Positions 16,043-24,277 are shown, counted from the first letter of the stretch. The stretch: 46,025 bases of DNA from an uncultured Blautia sp. (GCA_900539525.1 UQCM01000017.1:1-46025), one strand, 5' to 3'. The notes: generated from the letters alone by a model not told the origin. A program made the numbers and translations.

Positions 16043-16953
16043 ATCGACTCCCCCTCTCGTTCTTCTTTCCATCTCACGATTCCTTTTTCTACCAGAAATA
16101 CCGGATGATAGGAGAGCTTTGCCTTTCGAAGCCCCTCAGCACCGGTATCTTCCTCCCTGTTGATATAGGTAAACCCTTCTGTTTCGTGAAGGACAAACTG
16201 CTGATTGATCATCGTATATGCACCCGGAACATCTGCAAAGGCCTTCTCGATATGGACGACCATCGTATCCTCATTCAGCGGCTCACCGATGGAAAATGCC
16301 ACAATCCTCCCTCCGGCACGCAGAAGTCCGCCTCTCATCCCAAGCTCATCAAAGAGACGCAGATAATTGGCGGTCACACACATTTCGGCATTTTTCTCCG
16401 GATCATCCTCACATCCATTCTCCCTGCGCCATTTGAGCGCCATCTGAAAGCACTCTTCTTTATTATCATCATTGATCGACTCATAGGCCCAGTCGGGAAA
16501 CATTCTCACAAATTTATTCACATGATTTTTCTTTCCATGATACTTTTTCCCCGAAAGATTTGCCAGCTTCTCTCTTTCATACACATAATCCGCCGCATCT
16601 CTGTTATATTCTATTTCGAATTTCCCCGGATAAAGCCTGTCCATGACCTCGAACTGTTCCTTTGTCACCAGATGATAATGATAGTTCACTCCCTGTTCGG
16701 AACAGTACTGATGGATCGCTTCCATAGCCCTCTTTACGTTCTTTTCCTCCCCCAGTGGAAACGAAAATCCCGGCTCCTCACCGCAGGCTTTGTATACCAG
16801 CATGTCCTCAATGACAGCAAACTGTACATGGTAATGTCTGGACCAGAGATAGGTGTTCGCGAAAGTAAACTCACAGCTTCTGGAATGCTGTCTGTGCAGA
16901 TAGCTTTCAATCAGTTCCTTATCCTCCAGCTCCGGTCTTTTAAATTCTATCAT
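16039..16953 (-). CDS. DUF2156 (phosphatidylglycerol lysyltransferase-like, GNAT-fold) protein
   Basis: A 304-residue soluble protein with the two-lobed GNAT-like fold of DUF2156/LPG-synthase C-terminal domains. Typical elements are SCEFTFANTYLWSRHYHVQF (about 26-45), KKYHGKKNHVNKFVRMFPDW (about 137-156) and INREEDTGAEGLRKAKLSYHP (about 265-285). Membrane helices of true MprF are absent, so it is a stand-alone transferase-like protein, possibly using aminoacyl-tRNA; the acceptor is unknown. It is the first gene of the run leading to nadE and is translationally coupled to hisC. Confidence 0.88.
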   Translation of the reverse strand: MIEFKRPELEDKELIESYLHRQHSRSCEFTFANTYLWSRHYHVQFAVIEDMLVYKACGEEPGFSFPLGEEKNVKRAMEAIHQYCSEQGVNYHYHLVTKEQFEVMDRLYPGKFEIEYNRDAADYVYEREKLANLSGKKYHGKKNHVNKFVRMFPDWAYESINDDNKEECFQMALKWRRENGCEDDPEKNAEMCVTANYLRLFDELGMRGGLLRAGGRIVAFSIGEPLNEDTMVVHIEKAFADVPGAYTMINQQFVLHETEGFTYINREEDTGAEGLRKAKLSYHPVFLVEKGIVRWKEEREGESI

Positions 16954-17137
16954 AAGCTCCTCTTTTCTATAAATATAAAGTGGTCAGACCCACCTCTGTT
17001 TTCCAACCCCGGTTACTATCCTCCCCGGGGGTTCATATACTAGGATCAAAAGGTCATGATTTTCATTCTTGCATGAAAAATCCGAAGGCATCCTTTGGTC
17101 AAATGCTTTTGACTCCAACATCGTACTGTATCAGAAA

Positions 17138-17182
17138 CAAAAAGCTGCCTCCCCTCTATGCTTAAGAAAGGAAGGACAGCTT
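17138..17182 (-). terminator. Terminator after glmM
   Basis: On the minus strand AAGCTGTCC...GG-CAGCTT forms a stem followed by TTTTTG, 12 nt after the glmM stop. Confidence 0.65.
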
Positions 17183-17193
17183 CTGTCATGTTA

Positions 17194-18540
17194 TCATTCT
17201 GTCACTAATCCCTGTTCATGCATCACATCGATAACCTGATTTACGTATTTTTCGCAGAGTGCATCCTCTGCAGCCTCTACCATTACGCGGATGACCGGCT
17301 CTGTGCCGCTCTCTCTTACGAGAATACGCCCCTCATCTCCCAGTGCCTTTGTCACATTGTCCACCGCCTCGATCACTGCCGGGTTCTCGCGTGCTGTCTT
17401 TTTATCCGCCACACGCACATTTTTCAGAAGCTGCGGATAAATGCGGACTTCTGATGCCAGCGTTGCCAGGCTCTGCTTCTTCTCCATAATCACTTCCATG
17501 ACCATCAGGGAGGTAAGGATACCGTCTCCGGTGGTGGCATGCTTACTGAAAATGATATGTCCGGACTGCTCTCCACCCAGACAGTGCCCATTTTCCATCA
17601 TGTTCTCGTATACATACTTGTCGCCCACCGCCGTCTTCTCATAATTGATCCCGGCTTTGTCACATGCCTTGTAAAGTCCCAGGTTGGACATGATCGTGGT
17701 AACGATGGTATTGTTATTTAATCTGCCTTCCTCCTTCAGATACTTTCCGCAGATGTAAAGAATCAGGTCCCCGTCTACTACGTTTCCATTTTCATCCACT
17801 GCGATACAGCGGTCTGCATCTCCATCAAATGCGAAGCCCACATTCAACTGGTTGTCCTTTACATACTGCTGCAGCACTCCGATGTGTGTGGAACCACAGT
17901 TTGTGTTAATATTGGTACCGTTCGGCTCATTGTTGATCACATAGGTTTTGGCTCCCAGTGCATCGAAGACACTCTTTGCAATGGAAGAAGCACTTCCGTT
18001 GGAGCAGTCCAGACCGATCTTCATATTCTTGAAGGATCTGGTTGCCAGGGAAATCAGGTATCCGATATAACGGTTTCTTCCTGCCACAAAGTCCACGGTG
18101 CGTCCGATATCGCCTTTTGTTGCCAGCGGCAGCTCCCCGATCTTCCCGTCAAGGTACTCCTCGATCTTTTCCTCAACTTCAGCTTCCAGCTTGTATCCCA
18201 TTCCGTTGATCACCTTGATGCCGTTATCATAAAACGGATTGTGGCTGGCAGAAATCATGATTCCGCAGTCAAAGCCTTCGGTACGTACGACATAAGAAAC
18301 ACTCGGTGTGGTCGTTACATGAAGCAGATAGGCATCTGCCCCTGAAGCCGTCAGACCAGCTACCAGAGAATACTCAAACATATAGCTGCTTCTTCTCGTA
18401 TCTTTTCCGATCACGATCTTTGCCTTGTGATCTCTTCCATAATACCATCCCAGGAATCTGCCTACCTTAAAAGCATGCTCCACTGTCAGATTAACATTTG
18501 CTTCTCCCCGGAATCCATCTGTACCAAAATATTTACCCAT
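17194..18540 (-). CDS. glmM: Phosphoglucosamine mutase
   Basis: Converts glucosamine-6-phosphate to glucosamine-1-phosphate for UDP-GlcNAc and cell-wall synthesis. MGKYFGTDGFRGEAN is the usual start. The phosphoserine loop ISASHNP has S99; a DGDADR metal loop is near residue 240, and the sugar-phosphate loop RESGTEPVIRVMVE is near the end. The 448-residue length is normal. The start is chosen for AAAGGAGAG and the family start. It is transcribed alone from a promoter about 230 nt upstream. Confidence 0.96.
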   Translation of the reverse strand: MGKYFGTDGFRGEANVNLTVEHAFKVGRFLGWYYGRDHKAKIVIGKDTRRSSYMFEYSLVAGLTASGADAYLLHVTTTPSVSYVVRTEGFDCGIMISASHNPFYDNGIKVINGMGYKLEAEVEEKIEEYLDGKIGELPLATKGDIGRTVDFVAGRNRYIGYLISLATRSFKNMKIGLDCSNGSASSIAKSVFDALGAKTYVINNEPNGTNINTNCGSTHIGVLQQYVKDNQLNVGFAFDGDADRCIAVDENGNVVDGDLILYICGKYLKEEGRLNNNTIVTTIMSNLGLYKACDKAGINYEKTAVGDKYVYENMMENGHCLGGEQSGHIIFSKHATTGDGILTSLMVMEVIMEKKQSLATLASEVRIYPQLLKNVRVADKKTARENPAVIEAVDNVTKALGDEGRILVRESGTEPVIRVMVEAAEDALCEKYVNQVIDVMHEQGLVTE

Positions 18541-18772
18541 AAAACTCTCCTTTTTCAACAAATCCCGGCTCCGTTTCCTGACGGAACCTCTTCGTTACTG
18601 TTCACTCCAGGACCAGTAACCCCTTGTCTTCTGTTTCCCATACACATTTCCCGTGTATCTCCTCTGCCAGTGTAAAGCAGACATACGGAATACTCCCCAC
18701 TGCTTCCCTTTTGGCAATCACTAAGTGAATATACACCATATCCTTGGTGCTCTCCATAAAACTTCACTCCAT
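18541..18772 (-). promoter_or_regulatory. glmM leader with a repeat-family dyad
   Basis: A predicted leader of about 225 nt. It holds the dyad GTTACTG...CAGTAAC (18597-18623) that matches the end of the repeat family B element at 24066-24220. A 70-codon ORF (18555-18767) starts essentially at the predicted transcript start and has composition unlike a protein; it is not called as a gene. No known riboswitch pattern was recognised. Confidence 0.4.
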
Positions 18773-18801
18773 AGTATACTTCCTGTTACAAAAAAATACA
18801 A
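18773..18801 (-). promoter_or_regulatory. Predicted glmM promoter
   Basis: Minus strand TTGTAT (18796-18801), 17-bp spacer, TATACT (18773-18778). The -35 lies inside the terminator of the upstream reductase gene. Confidence 0.6.
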
Positions 18802-18829
18802 CCGGTTTATTTACCGGCTGTATTTTTTT
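18790..18829. terminator. Bidirectional terminator after the aldo/keto reductase
   Basis: The stem AAAAAAATACA-CCGG / CCGG-TGTATTTTTTT directly follows the reductase stop on the minus strand. Confidence 0.85.
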
Positions 18830-18830
18830 G

Positions 18831-19823
18831 TCATCCTTGTAGAATTTTTTCAATCGCATCAAGCTCTTCTTTTGTAAATGGTGCACTTCCCACCACCTTC
18901 AGGTTATCCAGGATCTGCTCCGGTTTCGATGCTCCGATCAGCACGCTGGTAACATCATCATCCTTTAATACCCATCGCAGCGCCATCTGTGCCAGACTCT
19001 GCCCACGCTCCTGCGCGATCCGGTTCAGTGCGCGGATCTGTTCCAGACGTTCTTCTGTGATCTGGCTTTCCTTTAAAAACCTTCCGTCTGTCCGGATACG
19101 GCTGTCCTCCGGTATCCCGTGCAGATATCTGTCTGTCAGCAGTCCCTGGGCCAGAGGGCTGAAGCAAATCAGACCCTTTCCTTCTTCCGCTGCTGCTTTC
19201 TTCAGTCCGTTTTTCTCAATGGCACGATCAAACATCGAATAGCGGTTCTGATTAATGACAAACGGACAGTGCAGCTCCTTCAGGATCTTCGCTGCCTGTT
19301 TCATATGCTCTCCATCGTAATTGGAGATTCCCGCATAGAGTGCCTTTCCGCTCCTGACGATCTGGGCCAGCGTCTCCATAGTCTCCTCCAGCGGTGTGTT
19401 CGGATCCATGCGGTGATGATAAAAAATATCCACATAATCCAGTCCCAGACGCGTAAGACTCTGATCGAGGCTTGCGATCAGATACTTTTTACTGCCCCAG
19501 TCCCCGTAAGGACCGTCCCACATCAGATACCCCGCCTTCGTGCTGATGAGCAGCTCATCGCGATATGCCTGCATCTCTTCCTTCAGGATCCTTCCCAGGT
19601 TCTCCTCGGCACTTCCCGGCTCCGGCCCGTAATTATTCGCCAGGTCAAAATGGGTGATGCCATTGTCAAAAGCTGTAAAGCACATGGCTTTCATATTTTC
19701 ATAATCTCCATGAGTGCCAAAATTGTGCCAGAATCCCAGCGAAACCATCGGCAGCTTCAGACCGCTTTTTCCGCAGCGGTTGTATTCCATCGTTTCGTAA
19801 CGTTTTTCATTTGCTTTATACAT
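18831..19823 (-). CDS. Aldo/keto reductase (YghZ/L-glyceraldehyde-3-phosphate reductase-like)
   Basis: A 330-residue NADPH-dependent aldo/keto reductase. The catalytic set is visible: D and Y in FDLANNYGP, K in STKAGYLMW and H in FYHHRMD. The segments SLGFWHNFG, STKAGYLMWDGPYGDWGSKK and SVLIGASKPEQ closely resemble E. coli YghZ, which reduces L-glyceraldehyde-3-phosphate and other aldehydes such as methylglyoxal. The start is the ATG with TTGGAGGAAGC upstream; an ATG seven codons earlier contains that ribosome site. Its promoter has the 19-bp spacer typical of MerR activation. Confidence 0.9.
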   Translation of the reverse strand: MYKANEKRYETMEYNRCGKSGLKLPMVSLGFWHNFGTHGDYENMKAMCFTAFDNGITHFDLANNYGPEPGSAEENLGRILKEEMQAYRDELLISTKAGYLMWDGPYGDWGSKKYLIASLDQSLTRLGLDYVDIFYHHRMDPNTPLEETMETLAQIVRSGKALYAGISNYDGEHMKQAAKILKELHCPFVINQNRYSMFDRAIEKNGLKKAAAEEGKGLICFSPLAQGLLTDRYLHGIPEDSRIRTDGRFLKESQITEERLEQIRALNRIAQERGQSLAQMALRWVLKDDDVTSVLIGASKPEQILDNLKVVGSAPFTKEELDAIEKILQG

Positions 19824-19854
19824 GATGCTTCCTCCAATCTTCATGAAACAACCT

Positions 19855-20037
19855 GTTACTATTCACACGTCAGCCAGTTCGAGGTGTTTTTTGTAACAAT
19901 AACCTCCCTGTTTTACAACAGGTTGTATTGTTTTTCGTTACTGTTTTCATTCTTTACAAAGTATAATACTTCAAGTATACTTGAAGTCAAGAGCAAAATG
20001 CTAAAACCCACGAATTGGCTGACCTGTGAATAGTAAT
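19855..20037. repeat. Repeat family B inverted-repeat element containing the merR/AKR promoters
   Basis: The left end GTTACTATTCACACGTCAGC at 19855 and the inverted right end (CGAATTGGCTGACCTG..., 20011-20036) match at about 25 of 27 positions. The left 43 bp is also nearly the same as the left end of the element at 24066. The enclosed DNA holds both promoters of the divergent genes. Confidence 0.7.
19953..19990. promoter_or_regulatory. MerR-type operator with overlapping face-to-face promoters
   Basis: The perfect 20-bp palindrome ACTTCAAGTATACTTGAAGT (19968-19987). On the minus strand TTGACT (19985-19990), 19-bp spacer, TATACT (19960-19965) forms a MerR-activated promoter toward the reductase gene. 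On the plus strand TTTACA (19953-19958), 17-bp spacer, TATACT (19976-19981) points toward merR, its -10 lying in the middle of the palindrome. One bound regulator could therefore activate the reductase and repress itself. Confidence 0.8.
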
Positions 20038-20109
20038 GACATGTGAACAGCAGCAGGTACACCAAGGCACACTTGAATGAAAGGAAATATCAGGAAAGGA
20101 GTATCTATC

Positions 20110-20529
20110 ATGAATACCTACACCATCCGGGAACTGTCTGAAATGTTTCATCTTCCGGCTTCTACACTGCGATATTATGAGGATGCCGGCATCCTTACAA
20201 ACGTCGGACGCACCGCCGGCAATCAGCGCATTTACTATGATATGCATGTAAACCGGCTGCGCTCTCTGTGCTGCTTTAAACGGACCGGTATGTCCATCTC
20301 ACAGCTTCAGCAGCTTTACCGATATGAGGAAAACGAGACACAGTACATCGACAGTATTGTGGAACTGCTTGACAATCATAAAGAACAGGTCATCGCTCAG
20401 ATCCGGGATCTGGAGAAGGATCTGGAGCATGTAAAGCGAAAACTTGCCTACTATACCGATATTCAGTCTTCCCTCGAAACAGGCATCCCTCTGCCGGAAT
20501 GGGAGAATTACAAGCATCGGACATTCTGA
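20110..20529 (+). CDS. MerR family transcriptional regulator
   Basis: A 139-residue regulator. The N-terminal winged helix starts YTIRELSEMFHLPASTLRYYEDAGIL, followed by a C-terminal dimerisation coiled coil (about 80-120). There are no cysteines placed for metal binding and no drug-binding domain, so it belongs to the short group that often responds to aldehydes or redox (AdhR/NmlR-like) or to unknown signals; it has two adjacent Cys in SLCCFK (about 56-57). The start is the ATG with AAAGGAG 10 nt upstream; an 11-codon longer frame lacks a ribosome site. Confidence 0.9.
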   Translation: MNTYTIRELSEMFHLPASTLRYYEDAGILTNVGRTAGNQRIYYDMHVNRLRSLCCFKRTGMSISQLQQLYRYEENETQYIDSIVELLDNHKEQVIAQIRDLEKDLEHVKRKLAYYTDIQSSLETGIPLPEWENYKHRTF

Positions 20530-20551
20530 TACTCGGTTCCATTCCTCGGTT

Positions 20552-21610
20552 CTATTCTTCGGTCTCATGCGTGTGATCATGGTTTTCCAGATCACAATGC
20601 ATATGTTCATGGTTTCCATTGTCTGTGCCATGAATGTGGGAATGGCTGTGCACATGGGTATGTACATGCACATGGGTAACCGCCCCGTGACTGTGCACAT
20701 GGCTATGGGTATGCGTGTGTTCATGGTTGTGCTGCAGTTCAATGGTATCTCTTACCATCAGTACCGTACTTACCGTCATGATCACAAGTGCCACATAGAA
20801 TCTGATGGCCGGTCTCTCTCCCAGAAGGATCATGCTGAACGCCACGCCAAGAAAAGGAGCGATCGAATAATACGCACTTGTTTTGGCTGCCCCCAGCTCT
20901 TTCTGGGCCATGATATAGAAATTAATACTTAATCCATAAGCGATAAATCCAAGGAGCATCACGGCTGCCACCCATTTTATCCCGGGAATCCTTTCCCCCA
21001 GCAGCAGTGCGATCACCAGGCTTCCGAGCCCTGAAAAGCATCCCTTGATGATCACGATTTCCTCAGAACTCTTATTGCTGATCATCCTTGTACAGTTATT
21101 CTCAAATCCCCAACAGACACATGCTCCCAGTACAAACAGAGAACCTGTCTGAAAAGAAAATGCTCCGTTTCCTTCAAAACTTAAGATCACGCTCGCAGCT
21201 GTGACAAGAATAATAGCCGTCCACAGTTTTCGTGAGATCACTTCCCTGAATACAAACAGGGCGATCAGTGATGTCGCCACGATCTCAAAATTGTTCAGCA
21301 GAGAAACATTCGCTGAATTCGTTCTGGCAATTCCCCACATCAACAGTATGGGCGCTGCAATATCCAGCAGCACCATGGCAATCGTATACGGAAGCTCTTT
21401 TCTGGTCAGAGGCTCCTTACTCTGCCCTTTGCCGGATATTTTTCCAAGCAGCCCGCACAGCAGCATCCCGATTCCTGCTCCCAGATACAGAAAAGCTGCC
21501 ATCATGGCTGAATCCACATGTGCCAGCATAAGTTTCGACAACGGAATATTGACTGCATACAAAGCCGCTGCAAGGATGGCAAAAAGGGCGGAAAGATTCT
21601 TTGTTTTCAT
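20552..21610 (-). CDS. DMT/EamA family transporter with histidine-rich C-terminal tail
   Basis: A membrane protein with about ten TM helices in two EamA repeats (first about 5-140, second about 150-288), the drug/metabolite transporter fold. Residues from about 290 to 352 form a cytosolic or extracellular tail with 22 histidines, mostly as HxH, plus one Cys and many Asp/Glu. The tail is likely to bind Zn, Ni or Cu, suggesting metal transport or metal sensing, but the transporter domain itself looks like ordinary DMT proteins. GGAGTAATGAAAC precedes the ATG. It converges with merR. Confidence 0.88.
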   Translation of the reverse strand: MKTKNLSALFAILAAALYAVNIPLSKLMLAHVDSAMMAAFLYLGAGIGMLLCGLLGKISGKGQSKEPLTRKELPYTIAMVLLDIAAPILLMWGIARTNSANVSLLNNFEIVATSLIALFVFREVISRKLWTAIILVTAASVILSFEGNGAFSFQTGSLFVLGACVCWGFENNCTRMISNKSSEEIVIIKGCFSGLGSLVIALLLGERIPGIKWVAAVMLLGFIAYGLSINFYIMAQKELGAAKTSAYYSIAPFLGVAFSMILLGERPAIRFYVALVIMTVSTVLMVRDTIELQHNHEHTHTHSHVHSHGAVTHVHVHTHVHSHSHIHGTDNGNHEHMHCDLENHDHTHETEE

Positions 21611-21657
21611 TGTTTCATTACTCCATAACTATTTCGTACAGTTAACAAGGAAGCGAA

Positions 21658-21999
21658 TCAGGCTGTTTCATATAAAATCACCCCTCCTTTCTGTACATTG
21701 GTATAAAATGGATATGCTGCTGCCCATTTTTTAAAATGCTGAAGGTTTTTCACAACCGGCATCATCCAGATATCATAGTTTACGTTGTATTTATATCCCA
21801 GTTCTGACAATGCGTCAGAGTATACATCCATTTCTTCCGGTGTTAAATCCACCAGCAACATAATGTCAACATCGGAATCGGATGTATAATCACCTCTCGC
21901 ATAAGAACCATACAAAATGGCACTCTTGAGATGCGTACCATATATCTTTTGCACATCTGATAAATATTGAGTAAGCAGTGTATGAATTGTCTGTGGCAT
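21658..21999 (-). CDS. MNT-type nucleotidyltransferase domain protein (orphan)
   Basis: A 113-residue minimal nucleotidyltransferase with the motif LYGSYARGDYTSDSDVDIMLLVD (GS...DxD), as in MntA antitoxins that AMPylate a HEPN toxin. No HEPN gene is next to it: upstream is the AT-rich 575-residue gene, downstream a transporter. GGGAGGAACG supports the ATG used; a 14-codon longer frame does not have one. It may be a lone antitoxin remnant or act in trans. Confidence 0.85.
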   Translation of the reverse strand: MPQTIHTLLTQYLSDVQKIYGTHLKSAILYGSYARGDYTSDSDVDIMLLVDLTPEEMDVYSDALSELGYKYNVNYDIWMMPVVKNLQHFKKWAAAYPFYTNVQKGGVILYETA

Positions 22000-22046
22000 A
22001 CAATCGTTCCTCCCTTTATCTCCCATACATAGTATTGGCACATTTA

Positions 22047-23774
22047 CTAATCATTTCTATAAACCACGCCAATTTTTGAATACTCACCAACTTTGTAATT
22101 TCTTATATAGTTTCTATCAATAGTCCATTTCGCAACTGCTAAAGAAAACTTATCACTTTTCCTTTGGCTTATAAAGAAGTCCAAATAACTAATAATCTCA
22201 CTCTTAGTTAAAATGTGATTATCCACTAATACAGATAGTATCTTATGTCTTCTTTCTTCGGATAAACCCTCTGTCTGAGATACAGTATAACCAAATTGCA
22301 TAAGAATGGACTCTTGAGCCAATAGTTTCCCATTCAAATAGTTCTGATTTAAATAACTTTTCTCATCGACAGTTCTAAACGCAACAACACCTTTTTTCCG
22401 CAAATACTGATATGTACTCTCAAGAATAAAAAAGACCTTACATTGCCTACAGTATCCTGCCGAAACAACAACTTCTTCTATTTCAATATTTTTATTCATA
22501 ATCTTCACAACTGCATCAATATCCTCTATTGCATGTTTCTTATGCATACATTTAAAGACATTTCTACGAACAACCAAGTCTTTGATAACGACATTAATTC
22601 TTCGCTTTGCAGGAAAATTATTGGGTTCATCCATTTCCTCTTTACTTGCAGTCTTTGTTTCACCGAATACATAATATCCTGACAAATCCACGTTACTTAC
22701 AACCTTTGGATTTTTTCTTACTATCATTTGTTCAAGATATCTCTGTATACCTCCAATCGTCTGATTCTCTCCATTTATATAAAACCTATATAAAAAAGCA
22801 TTTTCATCAGAATAACAATGTAATAAGAGCTTATTCCCTTTATCATCTTCAGAAATATAAACTCTATCTTGCAACTTAGATTTTTTTACACACTTCCATT
22901 TCAGTTTTCCAATATATGTTCTCTTTATTAAACAGCCATATTTCTCATCATTCATTTGTAAATTATATACAGTTCTTTCGCGTATCTTTAGATTCTGGTT
23001 TTGCTTTTTCTTCGAACTACTGCTAATAGGAACTAAGCCTGCATATATATTGCATTTAGGAAACGCATCATCTTCTCGTACATATATTACTTCCGTCTTT
23101 TTCTTCTCAACAGTTCTTGCCGAACTCTCAGCACTTTTCAATGATGTTACAAACTCTTCATTTTTAATCGTACTATAAAGTTTTTTAAATTCTTCTTCTG
23201 ATATAGCAACTTTATTCTTTTTTCCATTCAACATTCTTACCAACGAATAATTTATATTACCTTTATGTACGCTATATCGTAATTTTATAACTCTATTGTC
23301 AGCAAGTGTAACTGTAAACGATTTACCAGATTTTGACTCTACCCATACAATCCTCCCATTTTTTGTTTCGTCAATCAAATACTTCATATAAGTTTGAACA
23401 TTTATATTCCAATCTTTAACTAATCGTCCTCCAATTTGAGAATTTGATTTTTCAGAATGGTTATTGATTGCCATTAGCGTATTTGTCTGGTCTACTTGTA
23501 CTTGCTGACAAACTTTTTTCTCATAATAATCTAGCAATAATTCTTCATATTTTGTATTCCTAAAATATGGAATAGATATCTGATTAAAAATATCAGCAAT
23601 CTTTTGAATATTATCTTTAAGAAATTCTACAGCCTCTGCGGAACACTTTCCTTCTTTTACCAATTTCTTCACAAAAATGGCATCTTTTACATAGACATTT
23701 ATTAACAATTCCCTATTATACTTATTTCCTGTAACTTCTTGAAATAAAACTCTTTTCAGTTCTTCAAAGTCCAT
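22047..23774 (-). CDS. Unrecognised AT-rich protein with CxHxxH...CxxC zinc-like motif
   Basis: A 575-residue protein I cannot assign. The N-terminal part (1-100) is helical. Residues about 125-205 look beta-rich (GRIVWVESKSGKSFTVTLAD). A Lys/Ser-rich linker lies around 215-265. The C-terminal half has C409-M-H-K-K-H414 and C442-R-Q-C445, then a helical region with GLSEERRHKILSVLVDNHILTKSEIISYLDFFI and KWTIDRNYIRNY. I recall similar C-terminal regions in other Firmicute proteins of unknown role. No signal peptide or TM helix. AAGGTGAT precedes the ATG. Codon use and base composition are far more AT-rich than the neighbours, which points to transfer. Confidence 0.75.
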   Translation of the reverse strand: MDFEELKRVLFQEVTGNKYNRELLINVYVKDAIFVKKLVKEGKCSAEAVEFLKDNIQKIADIFNQISIPYFRNTKYEELLLDYYEKKVCQQVQVDQTNTLMAINNHSEKSNSQIGGRLVKDWNINVQTYMKYLIDETKNGRIVWVESKSGKSFTVTLADNRVIKLRYSVHKGNINYSLVRMLNGKKNKVAISEEEFKKLYSTIKNEEFVTSLKSAESSARTVEKKKTEVIYVREDDAFPKCNIYAGLVPISSSSKKKQNQNLKIRERTVYNLQMNDEKYGCLIKRTYIGKLKWKCVKKSKLQDRVYISEDDKGNKLLLHCYSDENAFLYRFYINGENQTIGGIQRYLEQMIVRKNPKVVSNVDLSGYYVFGETKTASKEEMDEPNNFPAKRRINVVIKDLVVRRNVFKCMHKKHAIEDIDAVVKIMNKNIEIEEVVVSAGYCRQCKVFFILESTYQYLRKKGVVAFRTVDEKSYLNQNYLNGKLLAQESILMQFGYTVSQTEGLSEERRHKILSVLVDNHILTKSEIISYLDFFISQRKSDKFSLAVAKWTIDRNYIRNYKVGEYSKIGVVYRND

Positions 23775-23796
23775 CAAAATCTATCACCTTATCTTT

Positions 23797-23949
23797 TCAA
23801 AGTATCTTATAATGAAACACTTCTGCTTTAAAAGGAATACCACCTTCAATCAAGCCTGATACATATCCAATATTATTTTCTGATACTCCTTGCGTATAGT
23901 TACATACTGGAAAGCTCATTATACTTTCAATATATTTCTTACCATCCAT
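23797..23949 (-). CDS. Small AT-rich ORF of unknown function
   Basis: A 50-residue ORF (MDGKKYIESIMSF ... GYVSGLIEGGIPFKAEVFHYKIL) ending 22 nt before the 575-residue gene. The sequence ENNIGYVSGLIEGGIPFKAE has the look of a small conserved beta protein, and the AT-rich composition matches the downstream gene. The start is uncertain: no ribosome site is obvious, and the frame stays open for 30 more codons upstream. It could be a shortened remnant, since the repeat element at 24066 lies just beyond. Confidence 0.45.
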   Translation of the reverse strand: MDGKKYIESIMSFPVCNYTQGVSENNIGYVSGLIEGGIPFKAEVFHYKIL

Positions 23950-24065
23950 CATGAAACACACATAGATAACTAAGACTTCCCATATCCAAAATGGGCTTCG
24001 CACCTGGTGAGAAGATAATTTTACCACAACTCCACTCAAATTTCATCAACTTTAACAACAAAATC

Positions 24066-24220
24066 GTTACAGTTCACACGTCTGTCAGTTCGAGGTGTTT
24101 TCTGTGAGTGTAGCGTAGCGAAAGTCACAGAAAATCCGAGAGTAGTAGCGCGATATGATGCAGAATGCATCATATCTGTGCATCGCGAAGCGTGTTACTG
24201 GTCACGAAGTGAACAGTAAC
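24066..24220. repeat. Repeat family B element (155 bp)
   Basis: Ends GTTACAGTTCACACG and GAAGTGAACAGTAAC are inverted. Inside is a perfect hairpin GATATGATGCA / TGCATCATATC and a smaller CTGTGA / TCACAG. It marks the border between the AT-rich islet and the prfA operon. Confidence 0.75.
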
Positions 24221-24263
24221 AAAGTGCCCGATATCAGCTATGATTACTGACATCAGACACTTT
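24221..24263. terminator. Terminator-like hairpin after prfA
   Basis: AAAGTG-CCGATATCAG / CTGACATCAG-CACTTT stem with a short loop. The T-run is better on the plus strand. Confidence 0.55.
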
Positions 24264-24277
24264 CTTTTTAATATCCC

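Noticed and set aside
18555..18767. 70-codon minus-strand ORF upstream of glmM
   Set aside because: It begins at about the predicted transcript start, has a weak ribosome site, includes repeat-family sequence and does not look like a protein.
20444..20932. 162-codon plus-strand ORF rich in Met and His
   Set aside because: It is antisense to the histidine-rich transporter tail and explained by its repeat codons.
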